From: Streptococcus sp.
GTDB taxonomy: Bacteria; Bacillota; Bacilli; Lactobacillales; Streptococcaceae
Assembly: GCA_030825825.1 (NCBI GenBank)
Contig: JAPJPE010000001.1
Span: 24,231-40,953, forward strand
DNA length: 16,723 bases
Reading direction: 5' to 3'
The notes below the pieces were generated by a model. The model saw only the letters and a list, made by a program, of their open reading frames with translations. It was not told the origin of the DNA and ran no database searches. Position 1 is the stretch's first letter. Every line of letters begins with the position of its first letter. Below are positions 5,999 to 12,900 of the stretch, piece after piece. The translations under genes and the position numbers were made by a program.

Positions 5999-6781
5999 AT
6001 GGCAGTAATTTCAATGAAACAACTTCTTGAGGCTGGTGTACACTTCGGTCACCAAACTCGTCGCTGGAACCCTAAGATGGCTAAGTACATCTTCACAGAA
6101 CGTAACGGAATCCACGTGATCGACTTGCAACAAACTGTAAAATACGCTGACCAAGCATACGACTTCATGCGTGATGCAGCTGCAAACGATGCAGTGATCT
6201 TGTTCGTAGGTACTAAGAAACAAGCTGCTGATGCTGTTGCAGAAGAAGCTGTTCGTTCAGGTCAATACTTCATCAACCACCGTTGGTTGGGTGGAACTCT
6301 TACTAACTGGGGAACAATCCAAAAACGTATCGCTCGTTTGAAAGAAATCAAACGCATGGAAGAAGAAGGAATCTTCGACGTTCTTCCTAAGAAAGAAGTT
6401 GCACTTCTTAACAAACAACGCGCTCGTCTTGAAAAATTCTTGGGTGGTATCGAAGATATGCCTCGTATCCCAGATGTAATGTACGTTGTTGACCCACACA
6501 AAGAGCAAATCGCTGTTAAAGAAGCTAAGAAATTGGGTATCCCAGTTGTAGCGATGGTCGACACAAACACTGACCCAGATGATATCGATGTTATCATCCC
6601 AGCGAACGATGACGCTATCCGCGCTGTTAAATTGATCACTGCGAAAATGGCTGACGCTGTTATCGAAGGACGTCAAGGTGAAGACAGTGTTGCTACAGTA
6701 GAAGCTGAATTGGCAGCTACTGAAGGTCAAGCTGATTCAATCGAAGAAATCGTTGAAGTTGTAGAAGGCGACAACGCTTAA
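5999..6781 (+). CDS. rpsB: Ribosomal protein S2
   Basis: This encodes the 260-residue small-subunit protein S2, needed for late assembly of the 30S head and for holding S1-like functions. Family signatures are plain: MKQLLEAGVHFGHQTRRWNPKM near the N-terminus, YIFTERNGIHVIDLQQT, HRWLGGTLTN, and PDVMYVVDPHKE with VAMVDTNTDP further on. The C-terminal tail from about 232 is acidic. AAGGAG (5984-5989) lies 9 bases before the ATG. Codon use is strongly biased in the way of highly expressed genes. It is first in the rpsB-tsf pair, the usual arrangement in bacteria, with an attenuator-like hairpin before tsf. Confidence 0.98.
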   Translation: MAVISMKQLLEAGVHFGHQTRRWNPKMAKYIFTERNGIHVIDLQQTVKYADQAYDFMRDAAANDAVILFVGTKKQAADAVAEEAVRSGQYFINHRWLGGTLTNWGTIQKRIARLKEIKRMEEEGIFDVLPKKEVALLNKQRARLEKFLGGIEDMPRIPDVMYVVDPHKEQIAVKEAKKLGIPVVAMVDTNTDPDDIDVIIPANDDAIRAVKLITAKMADAVIEGRQGEDSVATVEAELAATEGQADSIEEIVEVVEGDNA

Positions 6782-6805
6782 TTTCATTCAATAAGTAACG
6801 AACCT

Positions 6806-6838
6806 AAGAGGGCAGGGCTCAGCCCGACCCTCTTCTTT
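6806..6838 (+). terminator. Hairpin between rpsB and tsf, probable partial terminator
   Basis: AAGAGGG (6806-6812) pairs with CCCTCTT (6828-6834), with an inner GGGC-TCA-GCCC (6815-6825). A T-rich tail CTTTTATT follows. Since tsf has no promoter that I can see, the hairpin probably terminates only part of the transcripts and lowers tsf relative to rpsB. It could also be a processing site. Confidence 0.75.
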
Positions 6839-6864
6839 TATTAAAAAAATATAGGAGAACAAAA

Positions 6865-7905
6865 ATGGCAGAAATTACAGCTAAGCTTGTAAAAGAATTG
6901 CGTGAAAAATCTGGTGCTGGTGTCATGGACGCTAAAAAAGCATTGGTTGAAGTTGATGGTGATATCGAAAAAGCGATCGAATTGCTTCGCGAAAAAGGTA
7001 TGGCTAAAGCAGCTAAGAAAGCTGACCGTGTTGCCGCTGAAGGTTTGACTGGTGTTTATGTAGACGGTAACGTTGCAGCAGTTGTTGAAGTGAATGCTGA
7101 AACTGACTTCGTTGCGAAAAACGCTCAATTCGTTGAATTGGTAAACGCAACAGCGAAAGTCATCGCTGAAGGTAAACCAGCTAACAACGAAGAAGCTCTT
7201 GCTTTGACAATGCCTTCAGGTGAAACTCTTGAAGCAGCATACGTATCTGCAACTGCTACAATCGGAGAAAAAATCTCATTCCGTCGTTTTGCTTTGCTTG
7301 AAAAAACAGATGCACAACACTTCGGTGCTTACCAACACAACGGTGGACGTATCGGTGTTATCTCTGTTGTCGAAGGTGGAGACGAAGCACTTGCTAAACA
7401 AGTCTCAATGCACATCGCTGCAATGAAACCAACTGTTCTTTCATACAAAGAATTGGATGAGCAATTCGTGAAAGACGAATTGGCACAATTGAACCACGTC
7501 ATTGACCAAGACAACGAAAGCCGTGCAATGGTTGGTAAACCAGCTCTTCCACACTTGAAGTATGGTTCTAAAGCTCAATTGACTGACGAAGTGGTTGCTC
7601 AAGCTGAAGAAGATATCAAAGCAGAATTGGCAGCAGAAGGTAAACCAGAAAAAATCTGGGATAAAATCATTCCAGGTAAAATGGATCGCTTCTTCTTGGA
7701 CAACACAAAAGTTGACCAAGCCTACACTCTTCTTGCACAAGTTTACATCATGGATGACAGCAAGACAGTGGAAGCTTACCTTGAATCAGTAAATGCTTCA
7801 GTAGTTGAGTTTGCTCGCTTTGAAGTTGGTGAAGGTATCGAAAAAGCAGCTAACGACTTTGAATCAGAAGTTGCAGCTACAATGGCAGCAGCTCTTAACA
7901 ACTAA
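6865..7905 (+). CDS. tsf: Translation elongation factor Ts
   Basis: EF-Ts is the nucleotide exchange factor for EF-Tu: it releases GDP so that EF-Tu can reload with GTP. The 346-residue protein has the N-terminal UBA-like domain (about 1-55, with ELREKSGAGVMDAKKAL). It also has the signature TDFVAKN (80-86), whose Asp-Phe pair inserts into EF-Tu and disturbs magnesium binding. Two core subdomains follow. An AGGAG SD (6853-6857) lies 7 bases before the ATG. Codon use is strongly biased, as in rpsB. It is expressed by read-through from rpsB across the intergenic hairpin and ends at a strong terminator. Confidence 0.98.
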   Translation: MAEITAKLVKELREKSGAGVMDAKKALVEVDGDIEKAIELLREKGMAKAAKKADRVAAEGLTGVYVDGNVAAVVEVNAETDFVAKNAQFVELVNATAKVIAEGKPANNEEALALTMPSGETLEAAYVSATATIGEKISFRRFALLEKTDAQHFGAYQHNGGRIGVISVVEGGDEALAKQVSMHIAAMKPTVLSYKELDEQFVKDELAQLNHVIDQDNESRAMVGKPALPHLKYGSKAQLTDEVVAQAEEDIKAELAAEGKPEKIWDKIIPGKMDRFFLDNTKVDQAYTLLAQVYIMDDSKTVEAYLESVNASVVEFARFEVGEGIEKAANDFESEVAATMAAALNN

Positions 7906-7915
7906 GAATAAACAA

Positions 7916-7944
7916 AAAGAGGTTTCGAAGGAAACCTCTTTTTT
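7916..7944 (+). terminator. Terminator of the rpsB-tsf operon
   Basis: AAAGAGGTTTC (7916-7926), loop GAAG and GAAACCTCTTT (7931-7941) form a perfect 11-bp stem followed by a T-run to 7944. It lies 10 bases after the tsf stop. Confidence 0.95.
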
Positions 7945-7959
7945 GTAAGATAAATTCAT

Positions 7960-8243
7960 CTAAATAACTTTCCTTAGGTGAGTACGGACGTCAGCGAACT
8001 TCAAAGAAGTTCCATGACTAATTAAGATACAAAGGGCGTCTGCGGATAAAGTCAAAATAGGAAGTTTAACGAAGAATCTTTAGATTCTAGGAAAACTTAT
8101 CTTTTTGACACAATCCGCCGCCCGTGTTCAATTAGTTTTGGACCCATTCGCTTTTCAAATTTTAAGCTCATGCTAAAACAGTTCCCCGAACTGTTTTACT
8201 TCCAAAACTCCCGAGTGCTAGAAACATGATTGTTTCTAGCACT
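7960..8243. repeat. Second modular palindromic intergenic element
   Basis: No gene is visible. Hairpins follow one another: 7997-8002/8006-8011, then one long imperfect stem from 8034 to 8123, then 8174-8184/8188-8198 (11 bp around CCC), then 8214-8226/8231-8243 (13 bp around TGAT, followed by TTTCT). The long stem pairs 8034-8038/8119-8123, 8042-8047/8113-8118, 8051-8057/8103-8109, 8062-8067/8093-8098 and 8074-8079/8082-8087. It shares short motifs with the element at 4525-4733: ATCCGCC[A/G]CC at 4665-4674 and 8113-8122, and TTCGCTTTT...TTTTAAGCT at 8147-8168, whose inverse resembles 4616-4632. Probably both belong to a dispersed streptococcal repeat family. Confidence 0.65.
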
Positions 8244-8382
8244 TTTCTCACAGCGGAAAGTTTTAGTAGATGACTGAGTAATTCTAATAAATAAATTTTT
8301 TTGTTTTATAGAATTTATTAGATTTGTAAAAAAAACAGTTTGTCTATACTCTTAGAGGAACGGAAGCCTCTTTTTTGTATGC
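8244..8382. other. AT-rich spacer with an inverted repeat and a short hairpin
   Basis: No gene is visible. TCTAATAAAT (8283-8292) and ATTTATTAGA (8313-8322) form a 10-bp inverted repeat with a 20-base T-rich loop. AGAGG (8354-8358) and CCTCT (8367-8371) followed by six T residues look like a weak plus-strand terminator. A lone TATACT (8345-8350) has no good -35. With the tsf terminator and the repeat element this accounts for 7906-8413. Confidence 0.45.
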
Positions 8383-8406
8383 AAAAACTGAAGTCGATGC
8401 TTCAGT
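8383..8406 (-). terminator. Terminator of the small membrane protein gene
   Basis: On the minus strand ACTGAAG-CATCGA-CTTCAGT (8387-8406) is followed by a T-run (8383-8387). It begins about 8 bases after the stop codon of the gene at 8414-8884. Confidence 0.8.
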
Positions 8407-8413
8407 CTTTTGG

Positions 8414-8884
8414 TTAATGTGCAAAGGTATTGATTCCTAAAAGCAGGGAAAGAGTCCCCATGATGAGGCCGGCTAGAATTACTCCGAGCATGACTGCGAG
8501 GCTACTGCGTTTGAAGTCCCAGTCAAGGATAGAAGCTGCAAGGGCCCCAGTCCAAGCCCCAGTCCCCGGAAGAGGAATTCCAACGAAGAGCAATAGGGCC
8601 CAGAAGATTCCTTTGTCACCCGCGGCTTTCTCCAATTTCTGGCCACCTCTATGTCCCTTACTGAGACACCAGCTAAAGAAGCCTCCGATAATCGGCTTCT
8701 TTGCGCCCCAGGTGAGAATATGGCGGGCGAAAAAGAAGATCAGAGGGACAGGGAGAAGGTTTCCGATCACTCCAATGAGGAGCGCTGTCCATAAGGGAAT
8801 GCCATTTGCAATGGCAAAAGGGATGGCCCCACGCAACTCAACGAGGGGAACCATGGAGATCAGGAAGGTAAAGATATATTTCAT
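8414..8884 (-). CDS. Small multidrug export family membrane protein (COG2426/PF06695 type)
   Basis: This 156-residue protein is highly hydrophobic, with about four or five membrane segments and few charged loops. Two conserved motifs of the family are clear: PLVELRGAIPFAIANG near residues 13-28, and IPLPGTGAWTGALAAS near 102-117, the latter typical of a re-entrant or helix-breaking segment. Family members are labelled small multidrug export proteins, but direct transport evidence is thin, so the substrate should be treated as unknown. The SD is AAGG (complement of 8893-8898), 8 bases before ATG 8884-8882. The gene is single, divergent from dpr, and has its own promoter and terminator. Nothing links it functionally to dpr apart from position. 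Confidence 0.88.
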   Translation of the reverse strand: MKYIFTFLISMVPLVELRGAIPFAIANGIPLWTALLIGVIGNLLPVPLIFFFARHILTWGAKKPIIGGFFSWCLSKGHRGGQKLEKAAGDKGIFWALLLFVGIPLPGTGAWTGALAASILDWDFKRSSLAVMLGVILAGLIMGTLSLLLGINTFAH

Positions 8885-8912
8885 TGGTTAAGCCTTTCGA
8901 TTAGTCTTCTTC

Positions 8913-8941
8913 ATTCTATCGTATCTTTTCTCAATTGACAA
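8913..8941 (-). promoter_or_regulatory. Promoter of the small membrane protein gene
   Basis: On the minus strand TTGTCA (8936-8941) and TAGAAT (8913-8918) are 17 bases apart, ending about 28 bases before the start codon. Confidence 0.75.
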
Positions 8942-8966
8942 CTATGATCTTTTTAAATCTTTTATC

Positions 8967-8995
8967 TTGACTTTCTGGTGGAGGAAGCATATAAT
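8967..8995 (+). promoter_or_regulatory. dpr promoter
   Basis: TTGACT (8967-8972) and TATAAT (8990-8995) are 17 bases apart, a strong sigma-A promoter. Transcription should start near 9002. Confidence 0.9.
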
Positions 8996-9009
8996 AAAGA
9001 CATAGTTAA

Positions 9010-9024
9010 TTAGAATCATTATAA
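9010..9024 (+). promoter_or_regulatory. PerR box in the dpr leader
   Basis: The 15 bases TTAGAATCATTATAA match the PerR consensus TTATAATNATTATAA at every defined position but one. The site covers about +9 to +23 of the predicted transcript, between the promoter and the SD, so bound PerR would block polymerase. Peroxide-dependent repression of dpr by PerR is established in streptococci; here it is inferred from the site. Confidence 0.8.
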
Positions 9025-9038
9025 AAAGGAGAAACAAC

Positions 9039-9560
9039 ATGACAACTATGAAACATGAAGCAGCTACTGATGTAGCAACTTTTGCACCATCTAATAAAGA
9101 AACTCTTCCAGAAACGAAAGCCCTCTTGAACCAAGTTGTAGCAGATCTCTACGTGGCTCACATTGCCCTTCACCAAGTACACTGGTATATGCGTGGACGT
9201 GGCTTTATGGTTTGGCATCCAAAAATGGATGAATACATGGACAGCTTGGATGCAACCTTGGATGAAGTGAGCGAACGCTTGATCACTCTTGGTGGCACTC
9301 CTTATTCTAGCATGACTGAATTTTTGGAACACAGCAATATTGAAGAACGCCGTGGAGCATTTACAAAAAATGTAGAAGAAAGCTTGACACGTGTTCTTGA
9401 AATCTTCCATTACCTTGATGGCCTTTACCAAAAAGCATTGGATGTCACTGATGCTGAAGGTGATGATGTAACTAACGATATCTTTGTTGGGGCTAAAGCA
9501 GAACTTGAAAAGAACATTTGGATGGTGGCTGCTGAACTTGGTCAAGAACCAGGATTATAA
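9039..9560 (+). CDS. dpr: Dps-like peroxide resistance protein / ferritin-like iron storage protein
   Basis: Dpr assembles into a 12-subunit shell that oxidises Fe(II) with hydrogen peroxide and stores the iron, protecting catalase-negative streptococci from Fenton chemistry. The 173-residue protein has the Dps ferroxidase residues at the expected spacing: HQVHWYMRG with His48, His60, Asp64, then DEVSERL with Asp75 and Glu79. The N-terminal tail (about 1-22) is not lysine-rich, so DNA binding of the E. coli Dps kind is unlikely. AAGGAG (9026-9031) lies 7 bases before the ATG. A PerR box in the leader fits peroxide induction. The gene is monocistronic with a strong terminator. Confidence 0.96.
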   Translation: MTTMKHEAATDVATFAPSNKETLPETKALLNQVVADLYVAHIALHQVHWYMRGRGFMVWHPKMDEYMDSLDATLDEVSERLITLGGTPYSSMTEFLEHSNIEERRGAFTKNVEESLTRVLEIFHYLDGLYQKALDVTDAEGDDVTNDIFVGAKAELEKNIWMVAAELGQEPGL

Positions 9561-9567
9561 GATCATA

Positions 9568-9597
9568 AAAAATAGAAGCCTTTGGCTTCTATTTTTT
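9568..9597 (+). terminator. Terminator of dpr
   Basis: A perfect 13-bp stem (9568-9580 and 9584-9596) around TTT ends in a T-run through 9597. It starts 7 bases after the dpr stop. Confidence 0.95.
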
Positions 9598-9718
9598 TGC
9601 TTCGTAGGAGATTTCCACTAATTAAAGGAGTTCTTAATCTAACTATAGTTGGAGCGAAATTGAGACCTATCGATCCTCTTTTTTTGATATAGTTAATATG
9701 TGATTTTCTGCAGATGCA

Positions 9719-9732
9719 AGAAAGCGTTTATA
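9719..9732 (+). promoter_or_regulatory. cre-like site upstream of bgaA
   Basis: AGAAAGCGTTTATA agrees with a cre core (TGAAAGCGTTTACA) at 12 of 14 positions. It ends 32 bases before the ATG at 9765 and overlaps a possible -10 TATAAA (9729-9734). CcpA repression of a galactosidase gene on preferred sugars would be expected. I could not find a good -35; TTGATA at 9684-9689 is not correctly spaced. The rest of 9601-9764 holds only a short palindrome (AACTATAGTT, 9641-9650). Confidence 0.55.
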
Positions 9733-9764
9733 AATTTAATTGTTAATCCTAAGAGGAGGTTCTT

Positions 9765-9944
9765 ATGGGAAAGTCTTTTTTTGAAAAGCGTCCTGTGTTT
9801 AGTATTCGGAAGCTCCAGCTGTCATTACCCCTACCAGAGCTAAGGAAAAACCAGCGCCTCAAGACGATGGTCAACCCGTTTCTACTTCATCTGAGCGTGC
9901 TACAGAAACGGAAGCAACAGTTGCTCCAGATCAAAATCGTGTAG
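9765..9944 (+). pseudogene. Frameshifted 5' end of bgaA (YSIRK leader fragment)
   Basis: A strong SD AGGAGGT (9754-9760) precedes ATG 9765. The product starts MGKSFFEKRPVFSIRK, a typical YSIRK-type signal peptide beginning for LPXTG surface proteins. After residue 16 the expected hydrophobic core is missing, and the frame reads unrelated sequence to TAG 9942-9944 (59 residues). From 9812 the other frame (that of the large ORF) reads APAVITPTRAKEKPAP, a proline/charged linker typical of a mature surface protein. A deletion joining the two segments out of frame explains this best. The leader frame as it stands has no export signal. Confidence 0.8.
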
Positions 9945-9955
9945 CGGAGGATATT

Positions 9956-12900
9956 GTGCAAGATCGAGAACGTGATTTTAATAAAGATTGGTATTTTAAA
10001 TTGAATGCGACTCCTGGTGCAGAAGGGCGTCAAGTGGATGTCAAGGATTGGAAAAAATTAGATCTTCCTCATGACTGGTCTATTTTCTTTGATTTTGATC
10101 ATAACTCTCCTGCTCAAAATGAAGGGGGTCAATTAAATGGTGGGGATGCTTGGTATCGTAAGACCTTCCGTTTGGACGACAAAGATTTAGATAAGAAGGT
10201 CCGCTTGGAATTTGGCGGGGTTTACATGGATTCCAAAGTCTATGTAAATGGACAATTTGTCGGTCATTACCCAAATGGCTACAATGCCTTTTCTTATGAT
10301 ATTACCCCTTATTTGAACGCAGATGGAAGTGAAAATACCATCGCCGTTCATGTGGTCAATCAACAACCAAGTAGCCGGTGGTATTCTGGTAGTGGGATTT
10401 ACCGGGATGTTAAGCTGAGTGTAACGGACAAGGTTCATTTAGCGCAGTATGGGACTACGATTACGACCCCTCAGTTGGAAAAACAGCAAGGTGGGGCAGT
10501 GGATACAGTAGTGATGAGCCGCATTGTCAACCAAGATGATCAAGCTCATAGTATTTATGCGGAATATGAAATTGTCGATCAAAATGGCCAAGTGGTGAGC
10601 GAAAAAGCGCGCAGTGAAGCACGAGCTGTTCTAGCAGGTCAAGAGATCAACCTGTCTCATACCCTTCATGTTGAGCGACCAAAATTGTGGAATGTGACCG
10701 ATGAAAAAGCTACTCTTTATACCCTTTATACGCGTGTCTATCGGGATTCGCAGTTGGTGGATGTGCAAAAGGAACGCTTTGGCTATCGCTATCTGAACTG
10801 GACGCCAGAAGGTGGCTTCTTCCTCAATGGGGTGGCTACGAAATTCCACGGGGTATCCCTTCACCATGACCATGGGGCCCTCGGAGCTGAGGAAAATTAC
10901 AAGGCTGAATACCGCCGTCTCAAACAGATGAAGGACATGGGGGTCAATGCCATCCGGACGACCCACAACCCAGCGAGTGAACAAACCTTGCAAATTGCGG
11001 CCGAGTTGGGCTTGATGGTCCAAGAAGAAGCTTTTGATACCTGGTATGGTGGCAAGAAACAATACGATTACGGTCGTTTCTTTGAAAAGGACGCCACTCA
11101 CCCAGAAGCTCGGAAAGGGGATACTTGGTCAGATTACGATCTACGGACCATGGTAGAGCGGGGTAAGAACAATCCAGCCATTGTCATGTGGTCAATCGGT
11201 AACGAAGTCGGTGAAGCAGATGGGTCAGACAAATCTGTTACAACCGTTCGTCGGTTGGTCAAGACCATCAAGGAAGTGGATGCAACTCGCTATGTCACCA
11301 TGGGAGCTGATAAATTCCGCTTTGGTGATGGATCAGGAGGGCATGAAAAGGTAGCGGCAGAGCTCGATGCAGTTGGATTTAACTATTCAGAGGCCAACTA
11401 TGAAAGCCTACGAGCTAAACACCCAAACTGGCTCATTTATGGTTCTGAAACCTCTTCTGCGACGCGGACACGGGGCTCTTACTACCACCCTGAAAGAGAA
11501 TGGGTCGGTAGCAACCAAGAAGATCGCCACTATGAACAATCAGACTACGGTAATGACCGGGTTGGTTGGGGGCGGACAGCGACAGCCTCTTGGATCTTTG
11601 ACCGCGATCATGCCGGCTATGCAGGGCAATTTATCTGGACAGGTACAGACTATATCGGTGAGCCAACACCATGGCACAACCAAAATGCCACACCTGTGAA
11701 AAGTTCTTACTTCGGTATTGTCGATACGGCAGGTCTTCCAAAGAATGATTTTTACCTCTACCAAAGTCAATGGGTATCGGCTGAAAAGCATCCGATGGTG
11801 CATCTCTTGCCGCATTGGAACTGGGACAACCCAGAATTGGCCAATCGTATCATGGATGAAGAAGGTCGGATTCCTGTTCGGACCTTCTCCAATGCCCACA
11901 GTGTGGAATTGATTGTCAATGGGGAATCACAAGGAGCGAAGACCTTTACCAAGAAGACCACAGCTGATGGCCGGACCTATCAGGAAGGGGCAAATCCGGA
12001 TGAACTCTATCTAGAGTGGTTAGTTCCTTATGTACCAGGTAAAGTGGAAGCCATTGCCCGCAACGAAGCAGGAGAAGTGATTGCGAAAGATCAAGTCGAA
12101 ACAGCCGGCAAGGCTGCAGGTGTTCGCTTGTTGAAAGAAGAACATGCGATTGCAGCAGACGGTAAGGATTTGACCTATATTACCTATGAAATTGTTGATG
12201 AAGAAGGCCGTGTCGTGCCAACTGCCAATAATGTGGTGCATTTCCATTTGCATGGACAAGGCCAAATTGTCGGTGTCGACAACGGGGAACAAGCCAGCCG
12301 TGAGCGCTACAAAGCGCAGGCAGATGGCTCATGGCAACGCAAAGCCTTTAACGGCAAAGGTGTGGTCATTGTCAAATCAACTGAGCAGGCGGGTGCCTTT
12401 ACTCTGTATGCAGACTCAGACCGCTTGCAATCAGACCAAGTCAGTCTCTTTACAGGTAAGAAGGACCAAGCGGAACGCACCGTATTGGGTGTGGAACCCG
12501 TTCGACAAAGTGTTTATCTGGGAGAAGAGCCAGCTTTACCAAGTAAGGTCAATGTGGTCTATAGCGATGGCAAAGCCCAAGAAGAAGCCGTTGAATGGGA
12601 AAGAGCAGACTATAGTCGGACTGGCCAAGTTCGTGTGACAGGTCATGTTCAAGGACGCAGAGTCGAAGCTCTGGTCGATGTGATCGGCGTGGAGCAAGTC
12701 CTTCCAGTTATCAAACAAATCCCGCAGGGAGCAGACCTAGCGACAGTGGATAAGACTGTGCAATTGGTCTTCACAGATGGCCGAACAGTTAGCTATGAAG
12801 TTGATCAATGGACCTTGGAAGCTGGTCAAGAGGAGCAATTGTCTACACCAGGTGCTCGCTTGAAAGCTACAGGACTCCTAGGCAATGGGGAAGCAGTTCA

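Noticed and set aside
5848..6030. A 60-codon plus-strand frame running through the rpsB promoter and leader
   Set aside because: Its start lies in the promoter itself, before the predicted transcription start, and it overlaps rpsB out of frame.
8321..8350. A promoter ending in TATACT (8345-8350)
   Set aside because: No acceptable -35 is present, and the start would fall inside the short hairpin that follows, so no useful transcript would be made.
8430..8891. A 153-codon plus-strand frame opposite the small membrane protein gene
   Set aside because: It is a shadow of the minus-strand gene, which has family motifs, an SD, a promoter and a terminator. The plus frame has none of these.
9641..9650. 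Perfect palindrome AACTATAGTT as an operator
   Set aside because: It is short and AT-rich, it stands alone, and it matches no operator I know; chance is likely.
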